A stretch of 10,000 bases of DNA from Kiritimatiellota bacterium (GTDB lineage: Bacteria; Verrucomicrobiota; Kiritimatiellia; JAAZAB01), in assembly GCA_008636095.1 (NCBI GenBank), contig VSJD01000157.1:1-10000 (forward strand), in the 5' to 3' direction. The notes beneath the pieces were generated by a model. That model saw only the letters and a list, made by a program, of their open reading frames with translations. It searched no databases and had not been told where the DNA came from. Below are positions 1 through 6,142 of this stretch, piece by piece. Positions within the stretch are counted from its first letter, which is position 1; each line of letters opens with the position of its first letter. A program made the translations under genes and the position numbers.

Positions 1-1
1 G

Positions 2-379
2 GGACAGGTTTGGGCCACTAAGGACCGCAAATGCTGGGAAAAACTCAACGATACCCTGGCCTGCACAGGGCGGACTGTGAAAGTCGAGGGCGACGTTATG
101 GATGAGAAGGTGGGTGGGGATGCCTCCTTCAGCGGCGTTTCGCAAGTGCATCCCGTAAGCCGGTTACCGAAGGAGTTTGCCGGGCTACCCAACGGCCACT
201 GCGGTTCGCACCAGTTTCTGGTTGACGATTTTGTGAAGGCCTGTGTCAGCGGAGAACAGCCGCCGAACAACGTCTGGCAGGCCGCCCGCTACCTCGTTCC
301 CGGATTAATCGCGCATGAATCGGCAAAACAAGGAGGAGTGTTACTTGAGGTTCCGGATTTCGGCGATGCCCCGGGATGA
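2..379 (+). CDS. Gfo/Idh/MocA-family oxidoreductase, C-terminal part (5' end outside window)
   Basis: The frame is open from base 2 to the TGA at 377-379, giving 125 residues, so this is the tail of a longer gene and not a small protein starting at the internal GTG at 77. The last 60 residues carry the ending typical of Gfo/Idh/MocA sugar dehydrogenases of PVC bacteria: a GSHQFLVDDF segment, then NVWQAARYLVPGLIAHESA, then a final VPDFGDAPG. These enzymes oxidise or reduce sugars and cyclitols with NAD(P), using an N-terminal Rossmann domain that here lies upstream of the window. The visible part belongs to the substrate-binding C-terminal alpha/beta domain. The next gene follows after 18 nt, which suggests one transcript. 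The family call is firm; the substrate is unknown. Confidence 0.85.
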   Translation, partial: GQVWATKDRKCWEKLNDTLACTGRTVKVEGDVMDEKVGGDASFSGVSQVHPVSRLPKEFAGLPNGHCGSHQFLVDDFVKACVSGEQPPNNVWQAARYLVPGLIAHESAKQGGVLLEVPDFGDAPG

Positions 380-397
380 AACACAAGAAGGATCATA

Positions 398-1444
398 ATG
401 GAAACAAACCGCCAAAGACTTAATAAGGCACTGGACGGCCAACCGGTTGGGAAACCGGTCTTTGCCGTGTACGACTGGTTTGTAAATAACCGGCCCGCGG
501 TGGACTGGGCAATGCTCTTCAAATTGGGGCTTGGTCAGATTAATCACGCCAATCTCATCAGGCATGCGCATCCCAATTTCGAAATTATTGAAACATCCTC
601 AAAACAGGACGGAAAAACACGCAGGGATATCCGCCTGGTTACCGGCAAGGGCGAATTACACGAATGGTACATGGGTGAATGGCGGCAGGAACATTTTATC
701 AAAACGCCGGAAGATTACCGGATTATGAAACACGCCCTCGAAGGCGTTCGGATTTATGTCGATGACCAACCTTTCCTGAAATCCGAATCAACCCTTGGCG
801 AACGGGGCATCACGGTCGGTCAGATTCAAGGACTTGGTTCGGGACGTACTCCCTTGATGGTGTTGCAGATAGACTGGGTAGGGCTGGAACAGTTTTCCAT
901 GGACCTGGCGTACGAAACCCCCGAATTACTTGAACTTATTGAAGTAATGAACGCAATCAAGCTGGAGGAAATCCGCCAGGCCGTCAAGACTGCCGCAACC
1001 CAGATCAAGTTATGGGAAAATTTGTCGATTGATACGCTTGGCCCTGTCCATTATCGGCGACACCAGTCGCCGCTATATAAACAAATCCTTGAAATCATGC
1101 GCGCCGCCGGCAAAAAAATGCAGGTTCATTACGACGGCCGTTTGAAATTAATTTCGGAAGATATCGCCTCGCTCCCGATTGACGGAATAGATTCATTCAC
1201 CGAACCGCCGGAAGGCGATATGTCAACGCTTGAGGCGCGCAAAGCCTGGCCGGACAAATTTCTCTGGCAAAACATTAATTTAAACTGGTATCGCATGCCG
1301 GAAAAGGAATTGGCGGAGAATATCACCCGCGTCGTCCAACAGGCCGGTCCCAGCCGGCACTGCCTGATGATCAGCGAAGACGTTCCGCAAAACTGGCGGC
1401 AAGCTGTTCCGGCAGTACTGGGAATACTTGAACGAATAAAATAA
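398..1444 (+). CDS. Uroporphyrinogen decarboxylase (URO-D)-superfamily protein, probable methyltransferase-type
   Basis: This 348-residue protein has the outline of the URO-D/MtaA/CmuA superfamily, a TIM barrel without signal peptide or membrane segment. It opens with a short helix typical of the family (NRQRLNKALDGQPVGKPVF). The core includes WENLSIDTLGP (residues 206-216), the barrel strand VHYDG (243-247), DGIDSFTEPPEGDMS (262-276) and a C-terminal MISEDVP (324-330). True HemE decarboxylates uroporphyrinogen, while MtaA/CmuA relatives move methyl groups to or from corrinoid or coenzyme M. The zinc-binding HxC of MtaA is here H244-Y-D246, so the chemistry may differ. No corrinoid protein or heme gene is nearby; the neighbours are sugar-type enzymes, which argues against heme synthesis. 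The start has AAGGA at 388-392 with a 5-nt gap. The superfamily is fairly sure, the reaction unknown. Confidence 0.75.
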   Translation: METNRQRLNKALDGQPVGKPVFAVYDWFVNNRPAVDWAMLFKLGLGQINHANLIRHAHPNFEIIETSSKQDGKTRRDIRLVTGKGELHEWYMGEWRQEHFIKTPEDYRIMKHALEGVRIYVDDQPFLKSESTLGERGITVGQIQGLGSGRTPLMVLQIDWVGLEQFSMDLAYETPELLELIEVMNAIKLEEIRQAVKTAATQIKLWENLSIDTLGPVHYRRHQSPLYKQILEIMRAAGKKMQVHYDGRLKLISEDIASLPIDGIDSFTEPPEGDMSTLEARKAWPDKFLWQNINLNWYRMPEKELAENITRVVQQAGPSRHCLMISEDVPQNWRQAVPAVLGILERIK

Positions 1445-1461
1445 CTGGAAGGAATTGGACG

Positions 1462-2838
1462 ATGACGCAGTTAGCCGCCCCACTGGCAACCCGTGAGCTT
1501 TATTGTCCTTCGCATTTCGGCAATACCTATGAAGCTACTTTGCCCGGCGAGATGACCGACTTGCTGGCCGAGGCAAAATTCTGGGGGTTCAATCGCTTTT
1601 CCGACTGGTTTGACACCATCGACCTTTACAATGTTTACGAGAAAAAACACAAGCTCTTCAACATGCCGGAGGCGATTTGGGCCCGCAAATTCAGCAATTT
1701 CAAATGCGCGGACAAACTCGGATTTGAACTAGGCCTGGTTGTTTCTCCGAACCATGTCTTTTCCAACCAGGTAACTCCTGAAAACGAGGCGGAAAAAACA
1801 GGTAAATTTTTCGGACAATTGGTCTGCCCCTCAAAACCGGGCGCAACCGAACTGATCCTCAATAATTATCGCAAGTTATTTCAAGATTTCAAGGAACGCG
1901 GCTTGCGTCTGGGCAGTATCGGCGGAGGGGCTTACGATTACGGTGGTTGTGCGTGTGAAAAATGCAGCCCGTGGATTGTCACTTTCGGCAAACTTTTTAA
2001 GCAGATTGCCGAATTGGCCGAGGAATTCTTCGGTTCCATCAGCGTCGAGCTCTGGGGCTGGTGGTGGACCGATGAAGATCATCAGGAATTCACAAAGTGG
2101 GCCGATGCCGAGGCGCCGGATTATTTCAAGGCCATGTCTTTTCATCTGCCGTACGGAGTTACCGACTATCAGGTGTGTCCCATCCCGCGGAATTGCGCGG
2201 AAAAAGCGTTTGTTCACATTGCCTACGGTGAAAAAAGCGGCCATGACGCTTATTGCCATTTTGGCGCGAATATCGCGCCTGTGCGCCTGGAAAAGACCGT
2301 AAAATATCTCGTTTCACGGGGAGCGGCCGGATTCCTGGCCTATTCCGAAGGAGATCACGACGATATAAACAAGGCAATCCTGGCCGGACTCGCTTCCAAA
2401 CAGTACTCCAGCGCCGATGAAGTCCTGCATGCTTATGCCAAACGTTATTTTGGCACCAATCCGGCAGGTTGGAGTGAACTTTTGCACTACCTGGGTGATT
2501 TTGAAACGATAGAAACCGTCAAATGCCGAAGGCTTTTTGACAAACTTTCGCGAGGCGTTATCAATTCATGGAGATTTCAGCAAATTGAAGAAAGACTGAA
2601 AATGGCCGAGGCGCACCGGGCTGTGCTTGCCGAAACGGATTGGACCCAGAAACGCCTTGCCGCCGCAAGGGCATTCATTGCTTCAAAGGAAAGACTTTAC
2701 CGCAATGTATGGAGGCTTGGGTTACAGCGTCACGCCTTTCGTTTTGAAACTTATATGCCGGATTGGTACGATAGTTTTATTAAAATGAGCGGTGAAAAGA
2801 AATTTGAATCTTCCATTGATGTTAATGCGCAGGCATGA
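1462..2838 (+). CDS. Putative glycoside-hydrolase-like protein of unassigned family
   Basis: This 458-residue protein belongs to no family I can name with confidence. It resembles the TIM-barrel glycosidase-like proteins of PVC and Bacteroidota genomes that are labelled DUF4838-like, GH20-like or alpha-glucuronidase-like. Residues 158-171 read YDYGGCACEKCSPW, with C163, C165 and C168 forming CxCxxC. They are followed by a helix and then VELWGWWWTDED (195-206), rich in aromatics as in a sugar site. AYSEGDHDDINK (293-304) precedes a helical region with YAKRYFG (325-331), an arrangement common near the end of such barrels. The C-terminal 130 residues look helical. There is no signal peptide, so it probably acts in the cytoplasm. 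The SD GGAAGGA (1447-1453) lies 8 nt before ATG, and the gap from the previous stop is 17 nt. The same frame stays open for 40 more codons after TGA. Confidence 0.6.
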   Translation: MTQLAAPLATRELYCPSHFGNTYEATLPGEMTDLLAEAKFWGFNRFSDWFDTIDLYNVYEKKHKLFNMPEAIWARKFSNFKCADKLGFELGLVVSPNHVFSNQVTPENEAEKTGKFFGQLVCPSKPGATELILNNYRKLFQDFKERGLRLGSIGGGAYDYGGCACEKCSPWIVTFGKLFKQIAELAEEFFGSISVELWGWWWTDEDHQEFTKWADAEAPDYFKAMSFHLPYGVTDYQVCPIPRNCAEKAFVHIAYGEKSGHDAYCHFGANIAPVRLEKTVKYLVSRGAAGFLAYSEGDHDDINKAILAGLASKQYSSADEVLHAYAKRYFGTNPAGWSELLHYLGDFETIETVKCRRLFDKLSRGVINSWRFQQIEERLKMAEAHRAVLAETDWTQKRLAAARAFIASKERLYRNVWRLGLQRHAFRFETYMPDWYDSFIKMSGEKKFESSIDVNAQA

Positions 2839-2858
2839 GTAAAGCCGGCACACAGTGC

Positions 2859-2879
2859 TTTTGCCTTTGATAAGCAAAA
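2859..2879 (+). other. Small hairpin (6-bp stem, 9-nt loop)
   Basis: TTTTGC at 2859-2864 can pair with GCAAAA at 2874-2879. The stem is AT-rich and weak, and a run of A rather than T follows, so it is not a terminator on the + strand. Its role is unknown and it may be chance. Confidence 0.25.
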
Positions 2880-2881
2880 AT

Positions 2882-2894
2882 GTTCCTTCGGAAC
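2882..2894 (+). other. Small perfect hairpin GTTCC-TTC-GGAAC
   Basis: A five-base-pair stem closes a three-base loop just after the previous hairpin. No T-run follows. Two adjacent hairpins 20-45 nt after a stop codon could stabilise an mRNA end, but neither is strong. Confidence 0.3.
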
Positions 2895-2939
2895 GCGAAC
2901 GCACGATACCTTTAGCGCGGGAATCATTGCGATAGATCC

Positions 2940-2958
2940 GGAGGAAAGCATGAAATAA
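2940..2958 (+). promoter_or_regulatory. Strong SD followed by a two-codon ORF (ATG AAA TAA)
   Basis: GGAGG at 2940-2944 sits 5 nt before ATG at 2950, an ideal ribosome binding site, but translation would stop after Met-Lys at TAA (2956-2958). The mini-ORF is in the same frame as the downstream amidohydrolase, and a TTG directly follows the TAA. It may be a minimal leader ORF, a former start lost to a stop mutation, or an accident. Confidence 0.35.
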
Positions 2959-3001
2959 TTGCAAAACAACACTCCAGCCGATATTCGGAGAAATAAAAAA
3001 C

Positions 3002-3015
3002 AGGAAAAATATACA
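3002..3015 (+). promoter_or_regulatory. Ribosome binding site deciding the amidohydrolase start at 3016
   Basis: AGGA at 3002-3005 followed by an A/T-rich spacer of 10 nt leads to ATG at 3016. This is preferred over the in-frame TTG at 2959. TTG would add 19 residues of low-complexity, Lys/Asn-rich sequence not expected in the family, and it directly abuts a stop codon. Confidence 0.55.
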
Positions 3016-4062
3016 ATGAAATCTCTATTTAAAGTTAATGCTGTTGACCGCGAGTTTTACGAAAAACGCCTGCGCGACTGGCTGCCGGATAAAATCATCG
3101 ATATCCACACCCATGTCTGGCTTGCCCGGCACCAGGTCGCCTATCGCCGGCATATGTCAAGGGTGCAGACCTGGCCGGCGCGGGTGGCAAAGGAATCGCC
3201 GATTGAAGAACTGTTGGAAACATATCGGCTGATGTTTCCCGGCAAAAAAGTTACGCCGCTGATTTTCGGGTCGGCCCTGTCACTTGACGACGATTTGAAC
3301 GATGGGAATAAATACGTCAGTGATTGCGCGGCGGCCCATCATCTTCCGGCTTTGATCTGGTCTGCGCCGGAATGGTCCGGAGAAGACCTGGAGCGTAAAA
3401 TTAAAGATGGCGGATTCCTTGGCGCGAAATGTTACTTGAGTTTTGCGCCGTCATATCTATCGGAGGCCGAAATCCGTATTTTTGATTATTTCCCTCATCA
3501 TCAACTTGAAGTTTTGAACAAAAACGGCTGGGTCATGATGCTCCATATTCCCCGGAACGACCGCCTGCGCGATCCGGTAAATCTGGCGCAAATGCTTGAG
3601 ATCGAAAAACGCTATCCGGACATTAAATTGATCATTGCCCACGTCGGGCGGGCCTACTGTCCGGAAGATATCGGCGATGCGTTCAAAGTATTGTCCAAAA
3701 CCAGGAAAATGTGTTTTGATATTTCCGCCAACACGAATGCGGTGGCTTTCCGGCGGTTGCTGGAAGCGGTCGGCCCGAAGCGGGTACTGTTTGGGAGCGA
3801 TTTGCCGATTTTGCGCATGCGCACCCGCCGGATTTGCGAAAACGGTAAATACATTAACCTCGTACCGAAGGGGATGTATGGCGATGTTTCCGCGGACAGC
3901 CACATGCGGGAAGTGAACGCGGCAGAGGCGGCTCGCCTCACGTTTTTTATGTATGAGGAACTGGATGCTTTCCGCCGCGCGGCGCATGCCGCCAAGCTGA
4001 ATGCAAATGACGTCGGAGATGTGTTTTACAATAACGCCCGGCAATTGCTTGAAAAGAGATAA
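3016..4062 (+). CDS. Amidohydrolase-2 family metal-dependent hydrolase
   Basis: This 348-residue TIM-barrel hydrolase has the full metal site of the amidohydrolase-2 family (PF04909). D29-I-H31-T-H33 lies at the end of strand 1, H177 is in MLHIPR, H209 is in AHVGR, and D262 is in LFGSDLP. Family members hydrolyse lactones or amides or decarboxylate aromatic acids; close relatives in sugar operons include lactonases acting after a sugar dehydrogenase. With a Gfo/Idh/MocA dehydrogenase and a FucI-like isomerase nearby, a lactonase role is plausible but not shown. The C-terminal FYNNARQLL matches the usual family ending. There is no signal peptide. ATG at 3016 was chosen for its SD and because only about 28 residues then precede DIHTH, as is usual. 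The length is normal and no catalytic residue is missing. Confidence 0.85.
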   Translation: MKSLFKVNAVDREFYEKRLRDWLPDKIIDIHTHVWLARHQVAYRRHMSRVQTWPARVAKESPIEELLETYRLMFPGKKVTPLIFGSALSLDDDLNDGNKYVSDCAAAHHLPALIWSAPEWSGEDLERKIKDGGFLGAKCYLSFAPSYLSEAEIRIFDYFPHHQLEVLNKNGWVMMLHIPRNDRLRDPVNLAQMLEIEKRYPDIKLIIAHVGRAYCPEDIGDAFKVLSKTRKMCFDISANTNAVAFRRLLEAVGPKRVLFGSDLPILRMRTRRICENGKYINLVPKGMYGDVSADSHMREVNAAEAARLTFFMYEELDAFRRAAHAAKLNANDVGDVFYNNARQLLEKR

Positions 4063-4078
4063 AAAACAACTTTTATAA

Positions 4079-6070
4079 ATGAACAATTCAATACCATATA
4101 AAATTTTCTGGGGAATTCTTCATTGTCATGTAAGGAGTGATTTATGCCACAAGCTGGAACCTTTCACGGAAGGCGATCTGACTCGTTTGGGTGAACAAAT
4201 CGACCAGCTTTACGATTTTGTAATCAATGACCGCAAACTTGATTTCATGGTTTATGCCGATCATCATACTATGGGCAATATGATCAGGCTCGGCTACCGG
4301 GAACAGTCCCCCTGGAAAATCGTCGCTGACAAAGCGGATTCATACAACCGGAACGGCAAGTTTATCGCTTTCAAGGGTTATGAATTTCAGGACGGAATGG
4401 AATACAATGTCTATCTGCGGGATGATAAATATTTACCGATTGCCGATAATTGGTCGGATCTGATTAAAGGTGTGGATGAAAATAAAAAAAACATTATCCT
4501 CGCCGCTCATAATCGACCGTGTCCGACAGATTGGCGCTTTAAAAACCACCCGAATTTTCGCATGATTGAAATTTTAAACGATGGTGGCATTTTTGAGGGA
4601 TGGGCCAATGATGGCCTCGCCGAAGGGCATCGCGGCGGTTTTTACGGAGGAAGTGATGATCATTCCTGCCAACCGGCAAAAAATGCCTTAACCGGCATCT
4701 GGGCCGCTGAATTGACGACCGACGCGGTCTGGGATGCCCTCTGGAATCGACGATTTATCGCCTCAGCCAATATACGTAATAACTTGTTTTTTCAGCTTAA
4801 TGGCCATCCGCTGGGAAGCGAAATCAGGAACGAACGCTGTAAATTCCGTAAATTAGACATTTTTCACGAATATGACACCAAACCCGCCCTGGTAATCGTA
4901 ATTAAAAACGGGGCAATGTTTCTTAAGCATATTCCGGAACATGGTGTTTTTTCATTTTCTTTTGAGGATAAGGATAAAGCACGTTCGGGCAATAGCACCG
5001 ATTATTATTATGTCAAAGTGATTTATCCGGATGGACGGATGGCGTTTTCATCTCCGATCTGGGTCGTCAACGGTCAGGAGCGGGAACGAAGCTGTTCTCA
5101 TCCTCCCGGGAAAGCATATCCGGCCATTACGGAATGGCGCAGCGCCAAGGAATTGGGAGAACGAATCGGTTATCATCGTTTTACCAATGCAGGCAATCTG
5201 GGATTTGCCAGGATTCAAGCGCCCAAGCGGATACGCGACATGGTAAGCCATGTCGGCCCCGACGCGCTTTTGGTGACAAAAGAACGGAGCATTGTTTATC
5301 CGGCCATGGATGGAATCTATGAGCGAACGGCAGACGGCAAGGTCGAAAGACTGAAAGCGTTTACGACTGTAGAATATCACTGGCTGATTACCTCGCTTAT
5401 TGAATTTGAAAACAGTATTATTGCCGCCGGTTATCACCAGGGGGAAAAACTGATATTTTCCCTGAAGGGCAAGCCCCTGGATTCAATGGCCCTGGATTTG
5501 TTTCCGATCAGCCCCTATTATTATCAGAACCGATTGGTTACCCCGCAGTATCTGGCGACGGACGGCGTGTTTATGTATTGGTTGCTCGAACGGGAATGTC
5601 TGGTTATAACGGCCAGCGGAAAATGTCTCGGCACATGTCAGCAGGATTTTCCCGTTTTCCCGTGTGCGCTTGCCGCGGCTTCTATCAACCGCATTTGCGT
5701 GCTCGCCTGCGATCGCAAGCTGATCTGTTATGACCTGAGCGCGTCACAGGAAGGCAAGGTTGCCTGGGCTGTCAATATTCCGGAATATTGTTGTTCGCTC
5801 GTCATGCATGCTGACGAAGTCTGGACTTACAATGACAAAATTTCACAGCTGTCCATTAATGAAAACATTCCCTTTTCTGTTTTTTCAATAGACACAGGCG
5901 CCTTTAAGGGAATTGCAAAACCGGATTTGAAAAATATCCGCGGAAGCAGAATAGCCTTCATGAACAACAACGAGTTTATTGCTATCCACAATCCAAACCT
6001 TGAGGCTGCCGCTATTTATCGGGATAGTCTGAATGAGAAAGGTGTTCTGCGGATTTTTACAAAGTGTTAA
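4079..6070 (+). CDS. PHP-domain (DUF3604-type) metallohydrolase with long propeller-like C-terminal region
   Basis: The protein has 663 residues. Residues 8-235 form a PHP metallohydrolase domain: H15-C-H17, YADHH (59-63), KGYEF with E102, AAHN with H144, EIL with E164 and GSDDH (191-195). These supply the ligands of a multinuclear metal centre. LTGIWAAELTTDAVWDALWNRRF (204-226) is a hallmark of the DUF3604 group. A beta-rich module follows to about residue 335. From about 340 to 663 there is no family I recognise: repeated short beta-strand patterns with aromatic and Asp/Asn turns suggest a WD- or PQQ-like propeller. PHP enzymes cleave phosphoesters; the substrate here is unknown. There is no signal peptide. 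The gap after the amidohydrolase is 16 nt with no evident SD, unlike the neighbours. The start is set by the HCH motif, which needs an upstream Met, and no later Met fits. Confidence 0.75.
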   Translation: MNNSIPYKIFWGILHCHVRSDLCHKLEPFTEGDLTRLGEQIDQLYDFVINDRKLDFMVYADHHTMGNMIRLGYREQSPWKIVADKADSYNRNGKFIAFKGYEFQDGMEYNVYLRDDKYLPIADNWSDLIKGVDENKKNIILAAHNRPCPTDWRFKNHPNFRMIEILNDGGIFEGWANDGLAEGHRGGFYGGSDDHSCQPAKNALTGIWAAELTTDAVWDALWNRRFIASANIRNNLFFQLNGHPLGSEIRNERCKFRKLDIFHEYDTKPALVIVIKNGAMFLKHIPEHGVFSFSFEDKDKARSGNSTDYYYVKVIYPDGRMAFSSPIWVVNGQERERSCSHPPGKAYPAITEWRSAKELGERIGYHRFTNAGNLGFARIQAPKRIRDMVSHVGPDALLVTKERSIVYPAMDGIYERTADGKVERLKAFTTVEYHWLITSLIEFENSIIAAGYHQGEKLIFSLKGKPLDSMALDLFPISPYYYQNRLVTPQYLATDGVFMYWLLERECLVITASGKCLGTCQQDFPVFPCALAAASINRICVLACDRKLICYDLSASQEGKVAWAVNIPEYCCSLVMHADEVWTYNDKISQLSINENIPFSVFSIDTGAFKGIAKPDLKNIRGSRIAFMNNNEFIAIHNPNLEAAAIYRDSLNEKGVLRIFTKC

Positions 6071-6142
6071 ACGAGAACAGAAAAACCGCGGGGTTTTTCC
6101 CGCGGATTCGAAACTGTAGAAGAAAGGAAGGATCGGAAGCCA
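6071..6142. other. 72-nt spacer with strong GC hairpin and SD of the next gene
   Basis: The spacer contains the hairpin listed at 6080-6105 and then an AAGGAAGGAT region (6124-6133) that serves as the SD for ATG 6143. No promoter consensus is obvious. The hairpin could reduce or process the transcript between the PHP gene and the GH28-like gene. Confidence 0.5.
6080..6105 (-). terminator. Strong hairpin; intrinsic-terminator layout on the minus strand
   Basis: CCGCGGG (6086-6092) pairs with CCCGCGG (6099-6105) around a six-base loop. On the + strand five A's precede the stem and ATTCG follows, so there is no T-run. Read on the minus strand the same hairpin is followed by TTTTTC, a textbook intrinsic terminator. 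A competing stem exists: GAAAAACC (6080-6087) pairs with GGTTTTTC (6092-6099) around GCGG, and the two cannot form together. The minus-strand orientation has no matching gene in the window. Confidence 0.6.

Larger units (their letters stand above)
2839..3015. other. 177-nt intergenic leader between the GH-like and amidohydrolase genes
   Basis: This is the longest gap in the window and the likeliest place for internal regulation. It holds two small hairpins (2859-2879 and 2882-2894). It also holds a strong GGAGG (2940-2944) 5 nt before ATG-AAA-TAA (2950-2958), and then the SD for the amidohydrolase. The frame of the upstream gene stays open through the region until the TAA at 2956. I found no convincing -35/-10 pair and no T-run that would make either hairpin an intrinsic terminator. 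Confidence 0.5.

Noticed and set aside
77..379. Stand-alone 100-residue protein starting at GTG 77
   Set aside because: The frame is open back to base 2 and the protein ends like a Gfo/Idh/MocA dehydrogenase, so it is the tail of a longer gene.
377..400. Fusion of genes 1 and 2 by readthrough of TGA (they share a frame)
   Set aside because: Gene 1 ends with the normal family C-terminus, gene 2 has its own SD and family-typical N-terminus, and no in-frame TGA occurs within any gene here, so a recoded stop is not supported.
2959..2987. Possible promoter TTGCAA with GATATT or TATTCG
   Set aside because: The spacing (15 or 17 nt) and the -10 matches are poor, no better than chance in A/T-rich DNA.
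2959..3015. TTG at 2959 as start of the amidohydrolase
   Set aside because: The ATG at 3016 has its own SD and gives a normal family N-terminus. TTG would add 19 low-complexity residues. It is kept only as an oddity linked to the mini-ORF.
3457..4086. 209-codon open frame on the minus strand
   Set aside because: It mirrors the amidohydrolase gene, whose full metal site is on the + strand, and it has no independent support.
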